Positions 1 to 4,773 are shown, counted from the stretch's first letter. The stretch: DNA of 5,111 nt from an uncultured Collinsella sp. (GCA_902475825.1 CABSBA010000129.1:1-5111); one strand, 5' to 3'. Program-made: numbers and translations. Notes: generated from the sequence alone by a model not told the origin.

Positions 1-155
1 TAATCATCCTCGACATCTTTAACGCCCTCACCTCCTGCCACCAACACGTCGTAGACGCTATTTACAACGAATCGATATAGCCGCCCATTCTTTAAGGCAC
101 GTGTTACCATGAAAACGTGCGGTGTTTCTCCAACCGAAAACCTGCGTGAACGCAT
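1..155 (-). CDS. Partial or very small hypothetical protein at left edge
   Basis: An open frame begins at ATG 155-153 and stays open for 51 codons to the window edge. The last two bases visible on the minus strand are TA, so the next codon is either a tyrosine or a stop and the gene may end exactly here. An in-frame TAA lies a few codons upstream, so the start must be at or after 155; a second in-frame ATG is at 110-108. The composition looks protein-like, with mixed charged residues and a run of alternating hydrophobics (LYRFVVNSVYDVLVAGGEG) suggesting beta strands, and an acidic end (KDVEDD). The ribosome site is weak: AAGG lies about 11 bases upstream of the 155 start. The gene is divergent from the coiled-coil gene at 279. 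I do not recognise a family. Confidence 0.4.
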   Translation of the reverse strand, partial: MRSRRFSVGETPHVFMVTRALKNGRLYRFVVNSVYDVLVAGGEGVKDVEDD

Positions 156-235
156 GACTTGAGACGCCTTTTAGAACTCACCGATCGCAGGGCGAACACA
201 AATCAACAGCGGCCGCGCATTGTTCCCAGCCGTAT

Positions 236-254
236 GGCATGGCGAAGCCATGCC
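236..254. repeat. Perfect 8-bp inverted repeat before the coiled-coil gene
   Basis: GGCATGGC, a GAA spacer and GCCATGCC form a perfect hairpin in the gap between the divergent genes, 11 bases before the GGAG ribosome site at 266-269. A CATTGTT heptamer lies on each side (218-224 and 255-261). No T-run follows, so it is not an obvious terminator. It could be a 5'-leader stem stabilising or regulating the plus-strand gene, or an operator. The rest of 156-278 shows no convincing promoter to me. Confidence 0.5.
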
Positions 255-278
255 CATTGTTGATTGGAGTGCCGCACC

Positions 279-857
279 ATGGCAGACAATCCGAGCGAAA
301 AGAAAATCAGCGAGACATCCGGCGTGAAGGCCGTCCTCGATGAGGCCGCCGAGCGGATCGAGGCGACGTGGCGGGAGAAGCTGCTGCGCGAGACGGGCAA
401 CCTCATGACCGAGAACGCGTTGCTCAGGGCCCAGCTCGACGAATTCAACCGCAAGCTCGTCGAGGCGAGAGACCGGAACGAAAGACTTGAGGCCGACTGC
501 AATGAGCGGGTCGCCTTTATCGAGGAGAAGTTTGAACTCGATACCGCGAGCCTCGAGCTCGAGAACAACGAGCTCCATGCCGCGAGCGTCAGATACCTCG
601 CCGATGCCAGGGAGCTCGACAGGCAGGTCGTCCAGCTCCATGCCGAGGCCGTGGCCATGGTCGATGAGATCGAGCGCCTGCGCGGCGAGCGTGACGCCGC
701 GCTGAAAGCCCAAGCCGAGTTGAACGACGCACTCCTGGCCCAGCGCGACCTGATGGCCGAGGTCGCCGCCCTCAAGGACCGCCTCGCTGCAACCGAACAG
801 CGGGCGGCCGTGGCCGAGGCTAAGGTCGAGGTCATGACCCAGATGAAGGACGAGTAG
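279..857 (+). CDS. Coiled-coil hypothetical protein, 192 aa
   Basis: The start is ATG 279, preceded by GGAG at 266-269 with a 9-base gap; a TTG five codons earlier overlaps that ribosome site and is unlikely. After a short polar N-terminus (about residues 1-15) almost the whole protein is predicted helix. Leucine, alanine and valine recur at heptad spacing, and Glu/Arg/Lys/Asp/Gln content is very high, with stretches such as LLRETGNLMTENALLRAQL and EIERLRGERDAALKAQAEL. No signal peptide, membrane segment, cysteine motif or enzymatic motif is visible. The C-terminus is alanine-rich and ends MKDE. Long coiled coils of this type act as scaffolds, partition adaptors or filament-forming proteins, but nothing here picks one. 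It is the only larger plus-strand gene, convergent with the phosphoesterase operon 42 bases away. I recognise no family; database hits would be unreliable because coiled coils match nonspecifically. Confidence 0.8.
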   Translation: MADNPSEKKISETSGVKAVLDEAAERIEATWREKLLRETGNLMTENALLRAQLDEFNRKLVEARDRNERLEADCNERVAFIEEKFELDTASLELENNELHAASVRYLADARELDRQVVQLHAEAVAMVDEIERLRGERDAALKAQAELNDALLAQRDLMAEVAALKDRLAATEQRAAVAEAKVEVMTQMKDE

Positions 858-886
858 CCCCGCGCTTCTCCTGTCAGGCTACTGAT

Positions 887-927
887 TTCTAGGAATCTTC
901 TAGAGCGCTTCCAGAAGGTTCCTAGAA
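887..927. repeat. 15-bp near-perfect inverted repeat between convergent genes
   Basis: TTCTAGGAA (887-895) pairs with TTCCTAGAA (919-927), and CTTCT (897-901) pairs with AGAAG (913-917). A T/G wobble sits between them and the loop is 11 bases (902-912). The stem begins after the coiled-coil stop and covers the last eight codons and the stop of the leftmost phosphoesterase gene. Its place between converging genes suggests a bidirectional transcription stop or 3'-end stabiliser. There is no T-run on either side, so a classical intrinsic terminator is not supported. Confidence 0.55.
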
Positions 928-1637
928 CCGGGCGTAGCATCTTCGATCGGCACGATGTCTTGGTAGATCAAGCGATGCCCGGCGTCGAGCCATTCGTCAC
1001 CGTGGTAATGTCCGAAGAACCAGGCGCAGTAATCGAGCCGTCCGTCGAGCTCGCCCAGGAAGGTTTGCAGCGGATCCCCGCGGTACTCACGTCCGCGTTC
1101 GCGGCACAGCCCCTCAGCAAGGGCGGCAGGAGCCTCGTGAGTCACAACGTGGTCGACTTTCCAGCCCACGCGGTCGAGCGAGGCGCGGCAGCGCCCCATC
1201 TCTTCCTCGCTCGGCATCTCCTCGGGCCACCAGCTCCTCCCCTCCCTGCGATACTGCCTGTCGTTGCTCGCGGCACCGCCCATGGCAAGGACCGTGAGCC
1301 CGTCGATGTCGAACACCTCTCCGCGCATCAGGTGCAGCACGTGCGGTCGCACCTCATGGACGAGCCCGCCGTTCCACTCCCGTGCCGGCAGATTAGCCAA
1401 GGCGTGATGGTTCTCATGGTTGCCGTCTACGAAACACGTGGTCCACGGCTTCGACTCGAACCAGTCGAGCCAGTATTTCTCGGCGTTGGATCCATCCCAG
1501 ACAAAGCCGAAGTCGCCGGCCACGATCACCGCGTCATCGCGCGTCAGGGTCCGGCCCAGCGGCCAATTTTTGAATGCAAACCGGCTGGACCCGTACTCGG
1601 CCCTGCCGTGCACGTCGCCTGTCACATAGACCGTCAT
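900..1637 (-). CDS. Calcineurin-like metallophosphoesterase, 245 aa (third gene of operon)
   Basis: This is a cytosolic two-metal phosphoesterase of the calcineurin-like fold, hydrolysing a phosphomonoester or phosphodiester; the substrate cannot be read from sequence. All metal-binding blocks are present in order: GDVH (D8, H10), GDFG (D42), GNHE (N73, H74), THE (H167) and GHYH (H210, H212). There is no signal peptide or membrane segment. The start chosen is ATG 1637-1635, giving MTVYVTGDVHG, because it overlaps the upstream stop as TGATG and matches the paralogue's start; an ATG five codons earlier would lie inside the upstream gene. The paralogue upstream shares the GDFGF.WD, FVDGNHE, LMRGEVF, MGGA and RLDY blocks, so the two arose by duplication. 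The overlap implies translational coupling, and the ribosome site is weak. The 3' end lies within an inverted repeat. Confidence 0.93.
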   Translation of the reverse strand: MTVYVTGDVHGRAEYGSSRFAFKNWPLGRTLTRDDAVIVAGDFGFVWDGSNAEKYWLDWFESKPWTTCFVDGNHENHHALANLPAREWNGGLVHEVRPHVLHLMRGEVFDIDGLTVLAMGGAASNDRQYRREGRSWWPEEMPSEEEMGRCRASLDRVGWKVDHVVTHEAPAALAEGLCRERGREYRGDPLQTFLGELDGRLDYCAWFFGHYHGDEWLDAGHRLIYQDIVPIEDATPGSRNLLEAL

Positions 1638-2362
1638 CAGTACGCACCCCACGGCAGGAGTTTGTCCCCGAGTCTCACGATCCGGTCATACAGCACCGTG
1701 TGCCGTTCGTCCGGGTTGCCGTCTCGGTGAAAATGGCCGTAATACCAGTGCTTATAGTCCAGGCGATCCTCGATCTCGTCGAGGAATCCGGTCAGCCGGT
1801 CCACATCAGGGCGTTCCCAGCCCGGGTCCGGGTAGAGCGTCGGCGAGAGCATGCGCGTGGCGCAGGTATGGGTGATGACGCAGTCGACCTTCCAGCCGAC
1901 CTCGTCGAGCTTGGCCCGCGCGGCATCGAATTCGCGCTCGTCCGGAAGCTCCTGAGGCCACCAGCTGGAATACGGCACGCGGTATTCCCTGTCCACGCTC
2001 GTGGCACCGCCCATGGTGAAGACCGTCGAGCCGTCGAGCTCGAAGACCTCCCCGCGCATGAGGCGGCGGATAGACGAAGTATCCGACAGGCGTTGCGTCA
2101 GCCCACCGTGCCACAACTCCATGGGGCGCTCCGCCCAGTGATCGAAGCGCTCGTGGTTGCCGTCGACGAACAGCACCGTGTAGGGGCGCGACTCCAGCCA
2201 GGCGATATCGGCGCATTCCTCGGCAGAGAAATCCCACGGAAAGCCAAAGTCGCCGGCGACGATGAGATAGTCGTCGCTGGTAAGACTATCGCCGAGCCCC
2301 CAGTCGCGGAGCTTTTGCATGTCGAGTCCACTGTGGATGTCGCCCGTCACATAGACCGTCAT
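1637..2362 (-). CDS. Calcineurin-like metallophosphoesterase, 241 aa (second gene of operon)
   Basis: The full metal site is visible: GDIH (D8, H10), GDFG (D38), GNHE (N69, H70), THT (H165) and GHFH (H210, H212). The aromatic SSWWPQELP segment near residues 132-140, also present in the neighbouring paralogue as SWWPEEMP, marks the MTVYVTGDIH-type bacterial subgroup. The start is ATG 2362-2360, overlapping the upstream stop as ATGA, with GAGG seven bases upstream inside the preceding gene. It begins with the same MTVYVTGD as the next gene, and 18 bp of DNA at the two starts are identical (1621-1638 and 2346-2363). A longer in-frame extension upstream to 2932 exists but is a shadow of the first gene and shows no phosphoesterase features. 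The protein is probably a soluble cytosolic enzyme; the substrate is unknown. Confidence 0.93.
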   Translation of the reverse strand: MTVYVTGDIHSGLDMQKLRDWGLGDSLTSDDYLIVAGDFGFPWDFSAEECADIAWLESRPYTVLFVDGNHERFDHWAERPMELWHGGLTQRLSDTSSIRRLMRGEVFELDGSTVFTMGGATSVDREYRVPYSSWWPQELPDEREFDAARAKLDEVGWKVDCVITHTCATRMLSPTLYPDPGWERPDVDRLTGFLDEIEDRLDYKHWYYGHFHRDGNPDERHTVLYDRIVRLGDKLLPWGAY

Positions 2363-2997
2363 CGAATCACCTCTTCCCTCTTGTACGCCGCCAGCTCGCG
2401 CTCGACCTGCCTGTCGCCGGTCTCGTTGACCCACCAGGGCCATTTCACCCGGCCGCACGGCTCGTCGACCCCGGCGAACCATTCCCTCAGCTCGTCGAGG
2501 CTCACCGGGGAGTGCCCGTTGGCATCGCAACCGACGTCGTAGCGCAGAAGGCCCTGCTTGCGGTTGAACTCGTTGTACGCGCCGCCGCTGCTGTGGATGT
2601 GCCCGTGGAGGTGCCACGATCCATGGTTCATGCCCTGCCAGTCGGCCATGGGGTAATGGCTCAGGACGATCTTCTGCCCGTCGATCTTGAGCACGCAGAT
2701 CGGCGGCTCCACGGTGAAGGCGCCCGCGACCGCCGGCTGGGTCCAGTCCTTGTCGTGGTTTCCCGGGACGAGGTGGATGCGCCTGCAGGCAATCCGCTTG
2801 CGCAGCCCGTAAGCGTCCTGGGCGGTCATCTTGAATGAGAAATCCCCCAGGATGTAGAGCTCGTCGTCCACGGCAATCCTGCCGTTGATGCCGTCGACGA
2901 TGGCGTCGTTCATCTGCCAAATCGTCTCCCACGGGCGGCCGGTGAACTTCAGCACGTTCTCATGCCCGAAGTGGGTGTCGCTGGTAAACCAGATCAT
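2359..2997 (-). CDS. Calcineurin-like metallophosphoesterase, 212 aa (first gene of operon)
   Basis: The N-terminus MIWFTSDTHFGHENVLKF is typical of a phosphoesterase subgroup found in both bacteria and phages. Metal ligands are D7 and H9 (SDTH), D52 (GDFS), N80 and H81 (GNHD), H114 (LSHYP) and H133/H135 (GHIH). The last 35 residues are tryptophan- and charge-rich (WPWWVNETGDR) and resemble neither paralogue. The start is ATG 2997-2995, with AAGGAG (3006-3011) eight bases upstream. The frame is open 31 codons further to a TTG, but that stretch overlaps the leader hairpin and lacks family similarity. It is the first gene of a tightly coupled operon and ends in an ATGA overlap with the second. 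Its distance from the other two in sequence suggests a different substrate, so the set is not simply one gene amplified. Confidence 0.93.
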   Translation of the reverse strand: MIWFTSDTHFGHENVLKFTGRPWETIWQMNDAIVDGINGRIAVDDELYILGDFSFKMTAQDAYGLRKRIACRRIHLVPGNHDKDWTQPAVAGAFTVEPPICVLKIDGQKIVLSHYPMADWQGMNHGSWHLHGHIHSSGGAYNEFNRKQGLLRYDVGCDANGHSPVSLDELREWFAGVDEPCGRVKWPWWVNETGDRQVERELAAYKREEVIR

Positions 2998-3005
2998 ATT
3001 TATGT

Positions 3006-3011
3006 CTCCTT
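3006..3011 (-). promoter_or_regulatory. Strong ribosome site of first phosphoesterase
   Basis: AAGGAG on the minus strand, eight bases before ATG 2997. It fixes the start at the MIWFTSD methionine and lies just seven bases beyond the stop codon of the leader frame, so ribosomes ending the leader could reinitiate here. Confidence 0.85.
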
Positions 3012-3013
3012 CT

Positions 3014-3063
3014 GTCGCTAAAAAACGTTCTCCCTCGAGGTCAGGAGACGTTTTATGAGCGAC
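3014..3063 (-). terminator. Terminator-like hairpin in the operon leader (attenuator candidate)
   Basis: On the minus strand ACGTCTCC (3051-3044) pairs with GGAGAACGT (3033-3025) with one bulge, around a ten-base loop, and is followed by six T (3025-3020). The outer GTCGCT and AGCGAC ends (3063-3058 and 3019-3014) plus A/T pairs extend it to a near-complete 20-base inverted repeat. An intrinsic terminator this close to the first phosphoesterase start (17 bases from stem end to ATG) would stop transcription entering the operon unless it is opened. It may equally serve as the end of the upstream small-peptide transcript. Confidence 0.6.
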
Positions 3064-3083
3064 ATGAGGTGCATATCCCTCAT
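3018..3083 (-). CDS. Putative 21-aa leader peptide of the phosphoesterase operon
   Basis: ATG 3083-3081 is preceded by GGAG (3095-3092) with an ideal eight-base gap. It opens a 22-codon frame ending in TAG at 3020-3018. The peptide begins MRDMHLMSLIKRLL and ends SRENVF; it is basic with several Leu, Met and Arg residues. The frame runs through the terminator-like hairpin, and its stop lies in the distal arm, directly after the T-run. The next ribosome site follows seven bases later. This is the geometry expected of a leader whose translation keeps a terminator open. There is no run of one amino acid, so a classical amino-acid attenuator is not indicated; stalling by an antibiotic, a polyamine or the nascent chain would be alternatives. 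The frame is short and could be fortuitous. Confidence 0.5.
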   Translation of the reverse strand: MRDMHLMSLIKRLLTSRENVF

Positions 3084-3084
3084 G
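3063..3084. promoter_or_regulatory. 7-bp inverted repeat over the leader start codon
   Basis: CATGAGG (3063-3069) and CCTCATG (3078-3084) form a perfect palindrome with an eight-base centre, adjoining the terminator-like hairpin. On the minus strand the leader start codon is inside the first arm, so as RNA it could mask initiation; as DNA it could be a dimer operator. A TTGAAA just upstream is a possible -35 box but lacks a good -10 partner. Confidence 0.4.
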
Positions 3085-3114
3085 TTTCAAGCTCCAATCT
3101 GCCGGATTTGCCCA

Positions 3115-3122
3115 ACTATAAG
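3115..3122. promoter_or_regulatory. AT-rich core with -10-like boxes on both strands (weak)
   Basis: The minus strand reads TATAGT (3120-3115), 32 bases before the leader ATG. The plus strand reads TATAAG (3117-3122), 68 bases before the plus-strand small frame. Neither has a good -35 box at 16-18 bases, so overlapping divergent promoters are only a possibility. Confidence 0.2.
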
Positions 3123-3189
3123 TTTACGCCCACGCGCGAACAGGATTTGATTTTTGAAATATGGACGAATTCCTCGTCAGGAGGGTAAA

Positions 3190-3264
3190 ATGGTGCCGAC
3201 GGCAGCCCAAGTTGTAGAGAGCTGGGCAGAGCCGTTGCTTAATGAAGTTGGGTCATCGTCTTAG
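3190..3264 (+). CDS. Possible 24-aa peptide convergent with the 41-aa peptide
   Basis: ATG 3190 has a strong ribosome site, AGGAGGG at 3179-3185, four to five bases upstream. The frame ends at TAG 3262-3264. The product begins MVPTAAQVVESWAEPLL and ends VGSSS; it is mildly acidic, amphipathic and not recognised. The TTAG at 3261-3264 gives the stop codons of this frame and of the minus-strand 41-aa frame. The ribosome site can pair with a CCTC just upstream (3172-3175). Its RNA would be antisense to the 3' region of the 41-aa peptide mRNA. It may be a real peptide, a translated antisense RNA, or chance. Confidence 0.3.
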   Translation: MVPTAAQVVESWAEPLLNEVGSSS

Positions 3265-3284
3265 CGACGGTGGCCTTTCTTTTT
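3255..3284 (+). terminator. Weak plus-strand terminator-like site
   Basis: ATCGTC (3255-3260) pairs with GACGGT (3266-3271), with one G-T pair and loop TTAGC, followed by a pyrimidine tract with TTTCTTTTT at 3276-3284. It would end a plus-strand RNA just after the 24-codon frame. The stem is short and four bases separate it from the T-run, so the call is tentative; the T-run also encodes the Lys-rich tail on the other strand. Confidence 0.25.
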
Positions 3285-3386
3285 GGGCTTCGAACCCTGC
3301 TTGAGTGCCTTGGAAAGGCCGACAAGGGCCGTGAGGAGCGAGACCATAGCGGTCAGGAGCTTCACGAGCTCGGTGAAATCGGTCAT
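3261..3386 (-). CDS. 41-aa hydrophobic peptide with basic tail, toxin-like
   Basis: ATG 3386-3384 follows GGAGG (3399-3395) by eight bases; the ATG two codons earlier is too close to that site. The frame ends at TAA 3263-3261. The peptide starts MTDFTELVKLLTAM, has a hydrophobic stretch at about residues 10-24 (LLTAMVSLLTALVGL), then a strongly basic tail with KPKKKGHRR. It could form one short membrane segment or an amphipathic helix. Size and layout resemble small membrane toxins of type I systems, holin-like peptides and some leaderless bacteriocins; I cannot assign it to a named family. Support for a regulated gene is the ribosome-site hairpin and the flanking complementary arms. It lies downstream of the relaxase, 187 bases away, on the same strand. 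A different frame here gives a 63-codon shadow without a ribosome site. Confidence 0.6.
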   Translation of the reverse strand: MTDFTELVKLLTAMVSLLTALVGLSKALKQGSKPKKKGHRR

Positions 3387-3394
3387 GGGCATCA

Positions 3395-3412
3395 CCTCCC
3401 ATCAAATGGAGG
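3395..3412 (-). promoter_or_regulatory. Hairpin sequestering the ribosome site of the 41-aa peptide
   Basis: On the minus strand CCTCCAT (3412-3406) can pair with ATGGGAGG (3402-3395) around a three-base loop, with a single bulged G. This buries the GGAGG ribosome site completely. Local self-sequestration of this kind keeps translation off until the RNA is remodelled or processed, as seen in many toxin mRNAs. Confidence 0.55.
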
Positions 3413-3449
3413 GCTCTGCCCGGCACGAGGGCTGCCGACAGCAAGGACG

Positions 3450-3458
3450 ATTCTATCA
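3450..3458 (-). promoter_or_regulatory. Extended -10 promoter for the 41-aa peptide
   Basis: The minus strand reads TGATAGAAT: TAGAAT (3455-3450), one mismatch from TATAAT, with TG one base upstream, an extended -10. No good -35 box is correctly spaced (TTGATC is 21 bases away). A start near 3443 would begin the RNA just before the 5' complementary arm, giving a leader of about 57 bases. Confidence 0.4.
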
Positions 3459-3573
3459 GAGCGGCTGACTCCCGCCGATCAATTCATACTCCTCATCCTC
3501 GCCGAATTGCGAGTATGGCAGAATCGGCACTGGATGGCAGCGCGCTAGGGCACCGACGATAGGCTTTCCAAAA

Positions 3574-4773
3574 CTAGCGAGGCGTGTCGCCGCGCGAGTA
3601 GTCAGCGCGGTCGACGACGCGGTCGACCAGCTGCCTCGACACAGCACCGCCGCCGTGCGCCTGGCCCGCGGCGCGAACGCGGTCGTCACCGACATCGGGA
3701 ACGGCGCCGGCGTAGCGGTTGCGAATCTCCCTTGCGTAACCGCGACGCGCAAGAAGCTCATCACGAACCGCCGGATCCTCAAACAGGTCTTCGTCGCACT
3801 TCGGTGCGATGAACTTCGGAAACAGGTTGTAGGCGACGCCCTTGCTCGCCTTCGCCTGCTCGACCCACGCCGAATACGCCTTCTTAAGCCGTTGGATGTA
3901 AATCTCACAGCGCTTCTCGTATGGAAGGGCTCGCTCTGCTTCCAGCACGTTATTTTTGAAGGCCGCCTCGAGCTGCTTGATCGCGAACCGCCCGTCAAGA
4001 CGGGTCAGGTTGAAAGTGCACTTCGGGTTGCCGGCCTCTTTGATATCGAGATCTGTCGCATAGACACGATTGTTCTTGATGAAAATGTCTACGCCCCATG
4101 AGGCAAGTAATTTTTTGAACTGCTCCATATTCTTCGGGTGGTAGTCGTTGATTGCAATATGGATCAGCTCGCGCAGATTGTTTTTATAACTGTACTCTCC
4201 CCGATCGACAATCTCCTTTTCAATATCGCGCGGCTGTCGATCTCGAATCTTCGAATTCTTCTTTCCCTTTTCGAGCTGGGCGAGATTCCAGTCCTTATCG
4301 AGTTCACGAACCCATGAAGCGCGTTCGTACTTTCCATGCCGCCCGCCCGTCTCGCAACGCTTGCCAGTTAACAAATCGGTACGGTTGATCGCCATGTGCA
4401 CTGCGTAGCGTTTTCCCGCCTTATCGCTTTCTTCGTGCAAAGCGAGAATCACTTGTTGATGCGGATAGTGCTTCGCAAGCCATTGCTCCGCGTAGGCCAA
4501 ACATGCATCGGGGGTCATCTTGCCTCCGTTGCATGAGCATTCTTCCGGGAGGAACGCGAGGATCTGGTGTAGCAGGATTACGTTTTTGGCTCCGGCTCTC
4601 GACGGCTTGTCATGATGGAAAACCTTTCTGGTTCTATCCATTTTCGAAAACCAGCGATCGCTGTATTCGATGTTCCAGCCACCGCGCACAAGCGCATCTT
4701 TTCCGTTAATGTATTTACGGACGTTCTTTGCGTAGCGGTCGCTCGATACACTTTTCTGTTTGATAACCGTCAC
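3574..4773 (-). CDS. MobA/VirD2-type relaxase, 399 aa
   Basis: This is the predicted DNA-nicking relaxase that cuts at oriT and leads a strand into a recipient. The N-terminal part fits the Relaxase domain: a candidate catalytic tyrosine in RKYING (Y21; Y14 is an alternative), the HQILAFLPEE block (about 69-78), a TPDACLAYAEQW helix, and the metal motif ALHEESDKAGKRYAVHMAIN (H113, H126, N130) followed by a tG-K-R segment and the RASWVRELDKDWNL helix. The first histidine of the usual HxH pair is alanine (A124). Residues about 200-320 are helical and charged; the last 50 or so are Arg/Ala/Gly/Asp-rich and of higher GC. The start is GTG 4773-4771, overlapping the MobC stop as GTGA; an in-frame TGA just upstream excludes an earlier start. 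No helicase or primase domain is visible. It probably depends on another element's transfer apparatus. Confidence 0.88.
   Translation of the reverse strand: MTVIKQKSVSSDRYAKNVRKYINGKDALVRGGWNIEYSDRWFSKMDRTRKVFHHDKPSRAGAKNVILLHQILAFLPEECSCNGGKMTPDACLAYAEQWLAKHYPHQQVILALHEESDKAGKRYAVHMAINRTDLLTGKRCETGGRHGKYERASWVRELDKDWNLAQLEKGKKNSKIRDRQPRDIEKEIVDRGEYSYKNNLRELIHIAINDYHPKNMEQFKKLLASWGVDIFIKNNRVYATDLDIKEAGNPKCTFNLTRLDGRFAIKQLEAAFKNNVLEAERALPYEKRCEIYIQRLKKAYSAWVEQAKASKGVAYNLFPKFIAPKCDEDLFEDPAVRDELLARRGYAREIRNRYAGAVPDVGDDRVRAAGQAHGGGAVSRQLVDRVVDRADYSRGDTPR

Larger units (their letters stand above)
3201..3436. repeat. Two-block inverted repeat flanking the 41-aa peptide gene
   Basis: GGCAGCCC (3201-3208) is the reverse complement of 3429-3436, and GGGCAGAGCC (3224-3233) is the reverse complement of 3412-3421. 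The outer block extends with few mismatches towards 3195 and 3442. Order and spacing are similar in both arms (15 versus 7 bases between blocks). In the minus-strand transcript the 5' leader could therefore pair with the 3' region, closing the small gene in a panhandle. Confidence 0.6.

Noticed and set aside
171..713. 180-codon minus-strand frame opposite the coiled-coil gene
   Set aside because: It mirrors the heptad codons of the plus gene and has no ribosome site; the plus gene has one and a more convincing product.
203..940. 245-codon minus-strand frame opposite the coiled-coil gene
   Set aside because: Its Ser/Arg/Ala-rich translation is typical of an antisense shadow, and it runs through the intergenic stem; no good ribosome site.
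960..1730. 256-codon plus-strand frame opposite the leftmost phosphoesterase
   Set aside because: It is antisense to a gene with every metal-binding motif intact; no independent support.
1574..2542. 322-codon plus-strand frame across the phosphoesterases
   Set aside because: It lies opposite two genes with complete catalytic motifs and is explained by high GC; its product is Pro/Arg/His-rich with no family features.
2363..2932. N-terminal extension of the second phosphoesterase to 431 codons
   Set aside because: The extra part is an Arg/Pro-rich shadow of the first phosphoesterase; the ATGA overlap and the GAGG site set the start at 2362.
3014..3063. CRISPR or integration-site reading of the inverted repeat
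   Set aside because: It is a single hairpin with a T-run, with no repeat-spacer array and no integrase or cas gene nearby.
3253..3444. 63-codon minus-strand frame over the small-peptide gene
   Set aside because: It starts at TTG without a ribosome site and is out of frame with the 41-aa peptide, which has a strong one.
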